Positions 13,388-19,837 of a DNA stretch of 32,791 nt are shown here, one piece after another. Under the pieces are notes generated by a model that did no database searches, had not been told where the DNA came from, and saw nothing but the letters and a program-made list of their open reading frames with translations. Source of the DNA: a virus; IMG/VR virus record IMGVR_UViG_3300035661_000220, positions 1 through 32,791 of that record; one strand, 5' to 3'. Position 1 is the stretch's first letter; the number at the start of each line of letters is the position of its first letter. Both the position numbers and the translations under genes were made by a program.

Positions 13388-14630
13388 CAGCAGATAGAGC
13401 TGCAGAGGTACGCTGAAGATGGGCGGAGGTAGGATTGACTAAGTGTTCCACCAATTTAGCCTTCATCCCATTATTATAGCTAGCTCCTTGTTTCCAACCA
13501 TGTTCTATAGGCTCGCTAATCAGGTGACTTGTTATAGTGTCTGATATTTTTCTACCATACTTATTTTTATTAAAAGCTTTAGTAGAGGCTACATGCTTAG
13601 TTAAAGATAGTAATCCACTGCCAGGTTCTACTGCGACAGCTCCTGCACTACCAACTATGTGCGCTGTAGAAGAAGGCTTTGCTTGTACGAGATTGGAGGA
13701 CGGTATACCTTTAGAAAGATGAGAAGATATATTATTCAATAAAGGGTATTTTTTACTCTTCCAAATAGCCTCTAGTCTATTAGCATTTCTATGGTCTAGA
13801 AGGCCAGTCATATCTACCCCAGTGTGATGCTTCAATGCATGTACTGCATTTACAATTGTGGGGTTCTTAGACAGTCCATATTTATGTAGATCATTAAACC
13901 TACCTTGACTAAGCATTCTAAGACCAACTTTATCTCTAGAAGAAAGACTAGGGGCTATCTCTCTTAAGTGAGACCCAAGCTTACCGGCTACATTACCGGC
14001 GATAGCTAAGTCTGGTGATACTGCTCCAATAATAGCTTTCTTAATTTTGTTAACATGTCCTGCAGCCTCACCCCCCATATACCCGTTAGCAAAGTGGGTA
14101 GCAAGGTTATTAGCAACAGTCTTACTACGCAATCCTAGGTTTGTTATTGCATTCTGAGCCAAGTGCCCTATTGCCGCTCCTCCTAAGAAGGATGCTTCCT
14201 TATTTACACCCGCAATCTTCTCTATGTACTTATTCTCTTTCATGTCTTTCTTACTCTCTGTTAAGTTCTTAAATAACCACTGCTTCTCTCCATAGCTCGG
14301 TATATGCTTAAGCAAGTATTTCTCTCCGCTAGCTGTCTCAATAGTAAAGTAGTCCTTGCCCTTTGCAAGCTTACCTTTCTTAACCCACTTTAAGTAGGTA
14401 GTACCTCCTCCGTATTGTCCATTAGGAATAACTACTTTAGGACTAAGGGCGTAGTCTCTGTCATGTACAGGCTGTTCGTGAAAGATAATAGACTTGCCTG
14501 GTTCTGGTACGTTTTTGAAACTGGCCCAAGAGTAGGCCTTATCTCCTATAACTATTCGGTAGTCATAGTGAAGTCCTGCTTTGTCTGCGTGGTGTTCTTG
14601 TTGTGTAAAAAGTACTTCTGAGTCATTCAT
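13362..14630 (-). CDS. LigD-type 3'-phosphoesterase domain fused to a helical tagged region (422 residues)
   Basis: Residues 1-125 match the LigD phosphoesterase domain: EHHADKAGLHYDYRI (12-26; H14, H21, D23 and R25 fit the metal and phosphate site), SWASFKNVP, HDRDYALSP and a G-rich segment PNGQYGGGTTYLKW, ending QWLFKN. This domain removes 3'-phosphate and ribonucleoside ends at breaks. At residue 130 an internal Met begins MKENKYIEKIAGV, the recurrent KYLEKIA-type tag, followed by about 280 helical, Gly/Ala/His-rich residues like the internal proteins elsewhere here. It may be a fusion, or an internal start at 14243 may make a separate 293-residue protein. The gene overlaps the upstream gene by 8 nt. 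Confidence 0.85.
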   Translation of the reverse strand: MNDSEVLFTQQEHHADKAGLHYDYRIVIGDKAYSWASFKNVPEPGKSIIFHEQPVHDRDYALSPKVVIPNGQYGGGTTYLKWVKKGKLAKGKDYFTIETASGEKYLLKHIPSYGEKQWLFKNLTESKKDMKENKYIEKIAGVNKEASFLGGAAIGHLAQNAITNLGLRSKTVANNLATHFANGYMGGEAAGHVNKIKKAIIGAVSPDLAIAGNVAGKLGSHLREIAPSLSSRDKVGLRMLSQGRFNDLHKYGLSKNPTIVNAVHALKHHTGVDMTGLLDHRNANRLEAIWKSKKYPLLNNISSHLSKGIPSSNLVQAKPSSTAHIVGSAGAVAVEPGSGLLSLTKHVASTKAFNKNKYGRKISDTITSHLISEPIEHGWKQGASYNNGMKAKLVEHLVNPTSAHLQRTSAALSAAMKNDASY

Positions 14631-14910
14631 CGTAATCTAGTGGTAGTAAGTAGGACTTGAAAAGGTCTCCTGCATATAAACTCAGGAAGGCTGCGTCTTG
14701 AGCTTTTGCTCCCCCAGAGAGAGCTTCGACATCATAGCGATCATCAGAGTCATCCAGCATAAGAATGACAATCTTATTAGGAGTATACTCGCCACTCTCT
14801 ACTATTTCAATTGCTTCTCTCAGTCTTTCTAGGACTGTCTCTTTAGAGGGAACATTGTTCTCGACCATCTTTTTCTTACGTGCACTGTCTAGTGAGCCGA
14901 TATCTGACAT
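14623..14910 (-). CDS. Unknown acidic protein (95 residues)
   Basis: A basic N-terminus (SARKKKMVENNVP) is followed by a helix (ETVLERLREAIEIVESG) and a strand, NKIVILMLDDSDDRYDVEALSGG, that resembles the end of many small phage proteins acting in metabolism. The gene has an AGGA site and overlaps the phosphoesterase gene by 8 nt, so the two are coupled. I cannot name a family. It is the first gene of a short minus-strand unit whose upstream boundary is the giant palindrome. Confidence 0.7.
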   Translation of the reverse strand: MSDIGSLDSARKKKMVENNVPSKETVLERLREAIEIVESGEYTPNKIVILMLDDSDDRYDVEALSGGAKAQDAAFLSLYAGDLFKSYLLPLDYDE

Positions 14911-14961
14911 AAATCCTCCAAAGTAATCATACAGGTATTTTAATAGAGGTGATCTTCAGAC

Positions 14962-15230
14962 ATTTCTCAAAACTGTTTATCCATAATAAACAATAGCTTA
15001 CAAAAAAAAAGGCATAATTTTGTCCAGCCTGGACATGCCATGTCCCATCGAAAATACACTTTGTCCACCTGTTTTCTTAATCAAATCATAGACTTACCTC
15101 ACTTCTGGACAAAAAGACACGTGGACATTCAAAACAATATAACAAGTATTAAAAATAAGAATATCACTATAAAAAATAATATGGCCAAAAAGACGACCAG
15201 ACATTCAAAACATAAGGCACTTTGTGAGAA
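14962..15230. repeat. Left arm of a giant imperfect palindrome (about 270 bp per arm)
   Basis: This arm is the inverted copy of 15361-15630. The longest uninterrupted match is 71 nt (15099-15169 with 15423-15493); elsewhere the arms differ by scattered substitutions and short indels, so this is not a fresh duplication or a simple assembly fold-back. Within the arm, the hexamer TGTCCA or its complement TGGACA recurs at least five times, including the small palindrome TGTCCAGCCTGGACA (15020-15034), often next to CAAAA or TTTTG. No convincing gene is present. Confidence 0.88.
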
Positions 15231-15360
15231 ATATATTCTAGCCATAAAAATTTGTTTTGGGCTAAAAAGCCATCCCTTATATATATAGTTACTTAAAAAG
15301 TATATTTATATATATAAGAGGGGGTACTAGTAATAATTCATAATTTATATTGGTATTTCA

Positions 15361-15630
15361 TTCTCCACAAAGTAGCTTATATTTTGAATGTCTGGTTGTC
15401 TTTTGTCCTTGAAATATTTTTGTAGTGATATTCTTATTTTTAATACTTGTTATATTGTTTTGAATGTCCACGTGTCTTTTTGTCCAGAAGTGAAGTAAGT
15501 CTATGATTATATTAAAGAAACAGGTGGACAAAGTGTCTTTTCGATGGGACATGCTATGTCCAGGCTGGACAAAATTATGCCTTTTTCTTTGTAAGATGTT
15601 GTTTCTTATAGATAAATAGTTTTGAGAAAT
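15361..15630. repeat. Right arm of the giant imperfect palindrome
   Basis: This is the partner of 14962-15230. The 130-nt spacer between the arms is very A/T-rich and carries its own symmetry about the same centre (near 15296): CTTATATATATA (from 15276) faces TATATATATAAG. The whole 670-bp block could fold into one long cruciform or RNA hairpin. Possible roles are a replication or packaging site, a regulator-binding cluster, a MITE-like element, or part of the retron-like module downstream. Open frames in both arms encode nearly the same peptide only because the DNA is repeated. Confidence 0.88.
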
Positions 15631-15639
15631 ATCCGACAC

Positions 15640-15858
15640 TAGCAGTTATCCTGTAAACTTACCAAGTACTTCTATTACCGGATAACACATTGCTTTACCT
15701 ACTTGGCAATACTGTGCGACTTATATATCCGTAATGTGCTCAGGAGCCCTCAGATGAGCCTAGGATCGATTTATTACTACTGTGGGATATCCTTACCTAA
15801 CTTTAGTAAACAAAGCTCTTATAGACCCCTATACAATATCAACTAAGAGCTATTTTTT
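15640..15858 (+). ncRNA. Candidate structured non-coding RNA upstream of the reverse transcriptase module
   Basis: About 220 nt have no gene but show stems: CCAAGTA (15662-15668) with TACTTGG (15700-15706); short inverted matches around GCTCAGGAG and GATGAGC (15738-15760); and a terminal hairpin, AGCTCTTA (15814-15821) with TAAGAGCT (15844-15851), followed by six T residues. Retron ncRNAs (msr-msd) usually lie just upstream of the RT, so this is the best local candidate. I could not define the a1/a2 repeats or the priming guanosine, and two small ORFs lie between it and the RT. Confidence 0.35.
15814..15858 (+). terminator. Terminator at the end of the non-coding region
   Basis: An 8-bp stem, AGCTCTTA/TAAGAGCT, with an inner TATAG/CTATA helix, is followed by ATTTTTT. 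It ends whatever is transcribed from 15640 onward and directly abuts the GGTATAA box at 15859. Confidence 0.7.
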
Positions 15859-15868
15859 GGTATAAGGT
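15859..15868 (+). promoter_or_regulatory. Candidate phage promoter of the reverse transcriptase module, GGTATAAGGT
   Basis: It has the same GGTATAA core as four other plus-strand sites and is placed right after a terminator, 65 nt before the first small ORF of the RT operon. Confidence 0.5.
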
Positions 15869-15932
15869 ATTTAGATGGGGAATCTATTCTAATCCCGATC
15901 ACTATAACTATAAAAAAAGGTTTTACAAGCAA

Positions 15933-16049
15933 ATGACTATTCTACAAAAAATATTGGCATTCCTCTCAGTAGCACTAACAATAGCCGTGGAAGTGGCCCG
16001 TATCATTAAGGCGCACATGGATTCCAAAGAGGGGAACCAAGCAACTTAG
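15933..16049 (+). CDS. Small hydrophobic peptide at the start of the RT module (38 residues)
   Basis: The sequence has one hydrophobic span (ILAFLSVALTIAVEVA, about residues 7-22) followed by a charged tail with RIIKAHMDSKEG, typical of a one-pass membrane peptide. The ribosome binding site is weak (AAAAAAAGG, 10 nt or more upstream). It is followed 15 nt later by the next ORF, suggesting an operon with the RT. Some retrons have membrane effectors, but I cannot match this peptide to any. Its small size leaves room for chance. Confidence 0.45.
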   Translation: MTILQKILAFLSVALTIAVEVARIIKAHMDSKEGNQAT

Positions 16050-16064
16050 GAGATCTAGATTTAA

Positions 16065-16598
16065 ATGGTTAGACTTGACGAGGTTATAGGCTTAGTAACT
16101 AAGCCACCCAGAAGTTCAAAGCCTGTCCTTGAAACGAATAGAGATGCTTTTATTCTCGTTACTGGCTTGCTCTATGACTACTACCCTATTAAATTTAAAC
16201 CCATTTCTTTAGGTGATAAATTTATCAGGATAGAAAAATCACCACCCGTATTGGCAGATGGACTTATTATCTGTAATAAAAAAGTGTATACCATAACAAA
16301 ACAAGAACTATTAAGGAGAAAATTTAATGTCGCAAACGAGCGTCCAGTCAGTACCACAAAGCACACAAGTACAACCAACACCATTGGCACTGCCAGTCCT
16401 GGGCTCCAACCGGGACTTAGCGAATCACTTGGGGATGAAGTCGCCCAAGACGCTAACTTGGCTTGGGAAGAACAAGTCGGAGCATTACTCTACGCTGACA
16501 ATTCGCAAACGTGGGACTGGGAAAGTGAGATTATTACACAATCCCGATCAGCCGATGAGAACAGTACAATATCGAATACTGACGAAGATCCTCGATAA
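16065..16598 (+). CDS. Unknown ORF overlapping the reverse transcriptase by 272 nt (177 residues)
   Basis: The start has a good TTAGGAG site. The first 88 residues before the RT start look like a compact beta-rich domain (GDKFIRIEKSPPVLADGLIICNKKVYTI). The rest is encoded in a different frame over the RT N-terminus and is Ser/Thr/Asp-rich (ADENSTISNTDEDPR at the end), as expected for an overprinted tail. The RT ribosome binding site lies inside this gene. Either the long overlap is real or the gene has lost an earlier stop. It may be a retron accessory protein; no family is recognised. Confidence 0.5.
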   Translation: MVRLDEVIGLVTKPPRSSKPVLETNRDAFILVTGLLYDYYPIKFKPISLGDKFIRIEKSPPVLADGLIICNKKVYTITKQELLRRKFNVANERPVSTTKHTSTTNTIGTASPGLQPGLSESLGDEVAQDANLAWEEQVGALLYADNSQTWDWESEIITQSRSADENSTISNTDEDPR

Positions 16599-17409
16599 GA
16601 TTGAGATACCCAGTTATATATACGCGTTTGAAAAAGATAAATCTATTCCTGTTATGACGCAAGAGCACATTAACAAACGAGTGGTTGTAAGTATTGACAT
16701 TAAAGACTTCTTCCATAGTATTAAGCAGAGTTCTTTATTTGAAATGTTTACAGGCATGGGTATGGGGGTCACTCCAGCAAGAACGTTATCAGAGTTATGC
16801 ACGTATAAGGCATATGTACCACAAGGGGCTTTGACTAGCCCAAAGATAAGTAATATCATTGCTGCGAAAACATTCGGACCTTTGCTCCGAGAATATTGTG
16901 ATTCTAAAAATTACACATTAACCATCTACGCAGATGACATTACTTTATCCATGAATAGGCATACTGATTCTTTAGAGCAGATTATTAAAGATATTTCAGA
17001 ATTTGTAACACGGTTTGGATTCAGAATAAACAAGAAGAAGACGAAGGTAATGGGTTATTATCAGCGTCAATGGGTTTGTGGTGTTGTAGTAAATCAGAAA
17101 ACTAATATGCTGAAAAAAGACCGGCTACTTCTGAGAGCTATAGTACATAACATTACGAGGAATGGGGTAGAGGAAGAATCCTTGAAAGCAGGGGCTCCTA
17201 ACCCATCTACTTTCTTAAGTTCTGTCAAGGGTAGAATAGGCTGGCTTAAACAGTTAAATCAACCCTTAGGTGATAAGTTGTTGTTGAAGTTGAATACCTA
17301 CCTAAAAACGTTGGGTAGTGAAATTGGGGCTGAGTCAGAAGTTGTAATGGAAGAAGACGTGCATGACCTCATGAGGAAGAACATGGGTTCAGAAGCATCT
17401 ACGACATAA
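16327..17409 (+). CDS. Retron-type reverse transcriptase (360 residues)
   Basis: RT motifs are in order: TIRKRGTGKVR (58-68, RT1), VVSIDIKDFFHSI (120-132; first catalytic Asp D124), VPQGALTSPKISN (164-176), TIYADDITLS (199-208; catalytic YADD), GFRINKKKTKVM (231-242) and WVCGVVVN (249-256), the last matching the VTGLVV-type thumb signature of retron RTs (Ec86 has VTGLVIS). There is no maturase, protease or endonuclease domain, and a DGR-type GxxxSQ is absent. An N-terminal 25-residue Gln/Ser/Pro-rich tail precedes the fold. The start has AAGGAGA 8 nt upstream. In bacteria such RTs make msDNA and act in anti-phage systems; in a phage, superinfection exclusion is possible. Confidence 0.9.
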   Translation: MSQTSVQSVPQSTQVQPTPLALPVLGSNRDLANHLGMKSPKTLTWLGKNKSEHYSTLTIRKRGTGKVRLLHNPDQPMRTVQYRILTKILDKIEIPSYIYAFEKDKSIPVMTQEHINKRVVVSIDIKDFFHSIKQSSLFEMFTGMGMGVTPARTLSELCTYKAYVPQGALTSPKISNIIAAKTFGPLLREYCDSKNYTLTIYADDITLSMNRHTDSLEQIIKDISEFVTRFGFRINKKKTKVMGYYQRQWVCGVVVNQKTNMLKKDRLLLRAIVHNITRNGVEEESLKAGAPNPSTFLSSVKGRIGWLKQLNQPLGDKLLLKLNTYLKTLGSEIGAESEVVMEEDVHDLMRKNMGSEASTT

Positions 17410-17441
17410 CAATACGTAAGATGATGCAATAATAGTAGTAC

Positions 17442-17470
17442 CGAGAGGAATAAGGGTTTCCTCTCGTTTC
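17442..17470 (+). terminator. Hairpin terminator after the reverse transcriptase gene
   Basis: CGAGAGGAA (17442-17450) pairs perfectly with TTCCTCTCG (17458-17466), with a 7-nt loop, followed by a weak T tract (TTTC). A stronger terminator follows at 17581, and the 110 nt between them holds only a 19-codon ORF (17493-17552), which I do not call. Confidence 0.65.
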
Positions 17471-17580
17471 ATTTGAAGAAGTGGAGTAATACATGACGTA
17501 TAACACTAGTAACAATCTAGAACTAAACTCCACCTTAGGGATTCAAATGTAGCACCAAAACAAATCGCCTCTATTGCCGA

Positions 17581-17608
17581 CCTTCGGGGAAACCCGAGGG
17601 CATTTTTT
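17581..17608 (+). terminator. Strong terminator at the end of the RT module
   Basis: CCTTCGGG (17581-17588) and CCCGAGGG (17593-17600) form an 8-bp stem with a GAAA tetraloop, followed by CATTTTTT. It faces the end of the convergent spike gene. Confidence 0.85.
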
Positions 17609-17611
17609 AGA

Positions 17612-18709
17612 TTAACCCAAATGAACCCCGCTACTATCAATAGTCACAAAGTGCCCGCCAAAAGTGCAGTTAATACCAGAAGCATTAGCAACTATAGTAG
17701 CAGAGTTATTATAAGTAACTATTGCACTACTACTAGTGAACGTGGCGCTAGACACTGTTCCGTTTGTGGAACTAACAACTACGGTACTAGGGGAGACAGT
17801 AACAGCACCAATAGCACCTCCCGAGGCTGTAGTAGTCTTAACTAAAGCGGGAGAGTGATCAATCGTAGCTATATTGGCCTTCCCTGCATCCTGAATTATC
17901 TTTTTATCTTCCCCAGATAGATCCACGGTTTTAACTAGTAATTGATTGTTGCTAGCATCTACTATAATTTCTTTTTTAATTATAGTATTAGCGACGGGAA
18001 ACGTAGCAGGGTTTGCATTATGATAATCGTCCTCTAGATGCTCGGCTAAGGCAGTATCTCCTAGGAATTCCTTATACTTATATTTGCCTACTCTACTATT
18101 AGTTAAGGTGTCTGAAGCCCCAAAGAACCCATACACTCTACCACGAATAGATACATGAGCCTTACTAGAAAGATCAGTGAACACTTCATAGTTTCTACCT
18201 ACTATTCTAACTAGGTCATCCAATTTACAAACAAATATCTGAGCCAGTCTACTGGCCTTGATTATAACAGAACCACCTCGTAGCATACCAAAGATACCAC
18301 CGCCTTTACTACTTGTAATAGAATCTCCTATTACCATGTCTCCAGGCTTGCCGATGTTTGTCACTGATCCAGATCGGATAGGGCTAAGGTTGCCTGTATC
18401 GTTAGGATTAGCTCCTGAGTCTAGTGGCTGAGGGAAAGCTTCTCCATCTTCTCTCTTGGGTAAGAATCCTATGATGACAGGATACCCTAAAGCAGCCGTT
18501 ATCATAACCCTGTCTCCTAAAGAAGGACCTTCATGGCTACCCCCTCGATCAGCACCACCAGAAGATAATAACCAAGTCACAGAACTGATGTTCTGACCTT
18601 TGTTTGTTTTGACTTGACAAAACATTCGCTCGATGTCTACTGAGCTGACAATTCCTTCCATGAAGTTAGAATCTAGTTGTGCACCTTTTGGAATCCGTAG
18701 TACTGACAT
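17612..18709 (-). CDS. Baseplate spike/hub protein (gpV/gp5-like), 365 residues
   Basis: Residues about 12-85 look like the OB-fold of baseplate spike proteins (MEGIVSSVDIERMFCQVKTNKG, GDRVMITAALGYPVIIGFLP). A middle part follows, with GGSVIIKASRLAQIFVCKLDDLVRIVGR. The last 100 residues are Ser/Thr/Val repeats (SPSTVVVSSTNGTVSSATFTSS region), typical of a triple-stranded beta-helix tip ending FVTIDSSGVHLG. In contractile tails a trimer of this protein forms the membrane-piercing needle. It is on the minus strand after the tube and sheath genes, separated by a terminator, in the usual tail-gene neighbourhood. Confidence 0.8.
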   Translation of the reverse strand: MSVLRIPKGAQLDSNFMEGIVSSVDIERMFCQVKTNKGQNISSVTWLLSSGGADRGGSHEGPSLGDRVMITAALGYPVIIGFLPKREDGEAFPQPLDSGANPNDTGNLSPIRSGSVTNIGKPGDMVIGDSITSSKGGGIFGMLRGGSVIIKASRLAQIFVCKLDDLVRIVGRNYEVFTDLSSKAHVSIRGRVYGFFGASDTLTNSRVGKYKYKEFLGDTALAEHLEDDYHNANPATFPVANTIIKKEIIVDASNNQLLVKTVDLSGEDKKIIQDAGKANIATIDHSPALVKTTTASGGAIGAVTVSPSTVVVSSTNGTVSSATFTSSSAIVTYNNSATIVANASGINCTFGGHFVTIDSSGVHLG

Positions 18710-18733
18710 ATCTATTCACCTAATCTAAAAAGA

Positions 18734-18769
18734 AAAACCCTGCTTATTTTTTAGTTTAAGCAGGGTTTT
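18734..18769. terminator. Bidirectional terminator between tube candidate and spike genes
   Basis: AAAACCCTGCTTA (18734-18746) is perfectly complementary to TAAGCAGGGTTTT (18757-18769), a 13-bp stem with a 10-nt loop. The A/T flanks give a U tract in either direction. It probably ends the abundant sheath and tube transcript on the minus strand. Confidence 0.88.
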
Positions 18770-18789
18770 ATAAATGTGAAACTTATTAC

Positions 18790-19464
18790 TTAGTTTGCGA
18801 AGCTCACTGGAACTGGTCTATCAAACTGAATCGAGATATTTTCTGCAATAGCAGGAGCAGTAGAACTGACAGAGAAGCTATACGATTCAAACATGCAATA
18901 CTCTAGATACACTGCAGAAAGAATCTTACCATTACCTGTACCACCGCCACGAGTCTTGAACACTAGCAGCATACCAAAAGGTACAGAGAAGTATTCGCTA
19001 TCTAAGTTCATCATGATGTCTGGATTAGGTGAATCTGCACCTGGAGCACCAAAGCCACTAATATCTTGATTAGGGTGATATGCTTTGTTAGTAAGAGCTG
19101 CTAGGATATTCTTTTGATCAGCCAACATCTTGCTGAAAGAAACACCCGACATCGTCTTTCCTCTAGTAAAGAAGGCTCTATTAGAACCAATCTCATATAG
19201 ACGGGCTAGCTGAGCATTGCCACTAAATTGCAAACCATCAGTTAAACCGATAGGTAGCAAGTTAGCAGCGTCTCCGCTTAGACCTGTATATCGAGCAGGG
19301 CCTGCAAACATTAGTGTGCTGTCTGGGGTTGCAGAGTATTGACTAAAGCGTTCTAGGCCATCGTCCGCAAGCTTGCTTACGTACTCCCCTTTCCAGTCCC
19401 AGTCCGTGGAGAACCCGGTATCTTGGACGGTTGTTAGTGAATCATTAGCTGGAGTAGCTGACAT
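18790..19464 (-). CDS. Putative tail tube protein (224 residues)
   Basis: The protein is a single beta-rich domain. SPF-type segments (EYFSVPFGMLLVFKTRGGG), a central AYLEYC-like strand (ILSAVYLEYCMFESYSFSVSS) and a final strand, ENISIQFDRPVPVSF, resemble tail tube proteins of large myoviruses, in which the penultimate strands read 'YLEx...YxxSxxS' before 'ExxxxxFxRxxP'. It lies two genes downstream of the sheath and just upstream of a strong terminator, the usual position for an abundantly made tube. There is no sequence hallmark as strict as for the sheath, so tube is an informed inference. Confidence 0.65.
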   Translation of the reverse strand: MSATPANDSLTTVQDTGFSTDWDWKGEYVSKLADDGLERFSQYSATPDSTLMFAGPARYTGLSGDAANLLPIGLTDGLQFSGNAQLARLYEIGSNRAFFTRGKTMSGVSFSKMLADQKNILAALTNKAYHPNQDISGFGAPGADSPNPDIMMNLDSEYFSVPFGMLLVFKTRGGGTGNGKILSAVYLEYCMFESYSFSVSSTAPAIAENISIQFDRPVPVSFAN

Positions 19465-19480
19465 TTATTTTTTCCTTTAC

Positions 19481-19798
19481 CTATTTCTTTAATTCGTGGT
19501 AGGCATCTATTGCGCCTTTTCTTACAGCATGGGCAGCTTCTACATGAGAGAGACTATGTCTCTTACCTAACTCTACCATACTATCCTTAAACTTTGCTTT
19601 TTCTGCCGAGCTATAAATACTAGAGTGTTCCACATTACCTAAATGAGCACTAGCCCTAGACATAATGTTAGAGGCTGATGCTGCAGAAGATTTCATAAGC
19701 TTAGTCTTTACTTTATTAGCAAGGTCTAAAACAGGTTTACTGTTGAAGGCTTGTTTTTCTAAGTAGTACTGTGCGGCTTTAATAATTTGTATATTCAT
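19481..19798 (-). CDS. Small helical protein with a KYLEKIA-like N-terminus (105 residues)
   Basis: It starts MNIQIIKAAQYYLEKQAF, a variant of the YLEK(I/Q)A tag found at the start of several other proteins in this window. The rest is basic and helical with many His and Ser residues (RASAHLGNVEHSS, RHSLSHVEAAHAVRKG). The gene is squeezed between sheath and tube genes with 40 nt or less on each side, so it is co-transcribed with abundant tail genes. An internal head protein or tail assembly factor is possible. No family is recognised. Confidence 0.72.
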   Translation of the reverse strand: MNIQIIKAAQYYLEKQAFNSKPVLDLANKVKTKLMKSSAASASNIMSRASAHLGNVEHSSIYSSAEKAKFKDSMVELGKRHSLSHVEAAHAVRKGAIDAYHELKK

Positions 19799-19805
19799 AT
19801 TTTAA

Positions 19806-19829
19806 GTAAGGAGAGTATACCCTCCTTAC
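19806..19829. terminator. Hairpin after the sheath gene (weak terminator or processing site)
   Basis: GTAAGGAG (19806-19813) pairs with CTCCTTAC (19822-19829), and GTATAC lies in the loop. The minus-strand tail is only moderately T-rich (CTTAAAATA), so partial termination or transcript processing seems more likely than a full stop. Confidence 0.45.
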
Positions 19830-19837
19830 ATTTTCCT

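Noticed and set aside
15040-15639. Two similar ORFs in the palindrome arms (15040-15288 plus; 15358-15639 minus)
   Set aside because: They encode near-identical peptides because the arms are inverted copies. Composition is A/T-driven (Asn, Lys, Ile), there is no good ribosome binding site, and differences between arms do not favour third codon positions.
16327-17409. Diversity-generating retroelement
   Set aside because: The RT has VPQG and YADD retron-like motifs, not the GxxxSQ variant. I see no template/variable repeat pair with adenine-specific differences nearby.
17493-17552. 19-codon ORF with a GTGGAG site between the RT terminators
   Set aside because: It is too short to judge, lacks features, and lies between two terminators. 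It may be chance.
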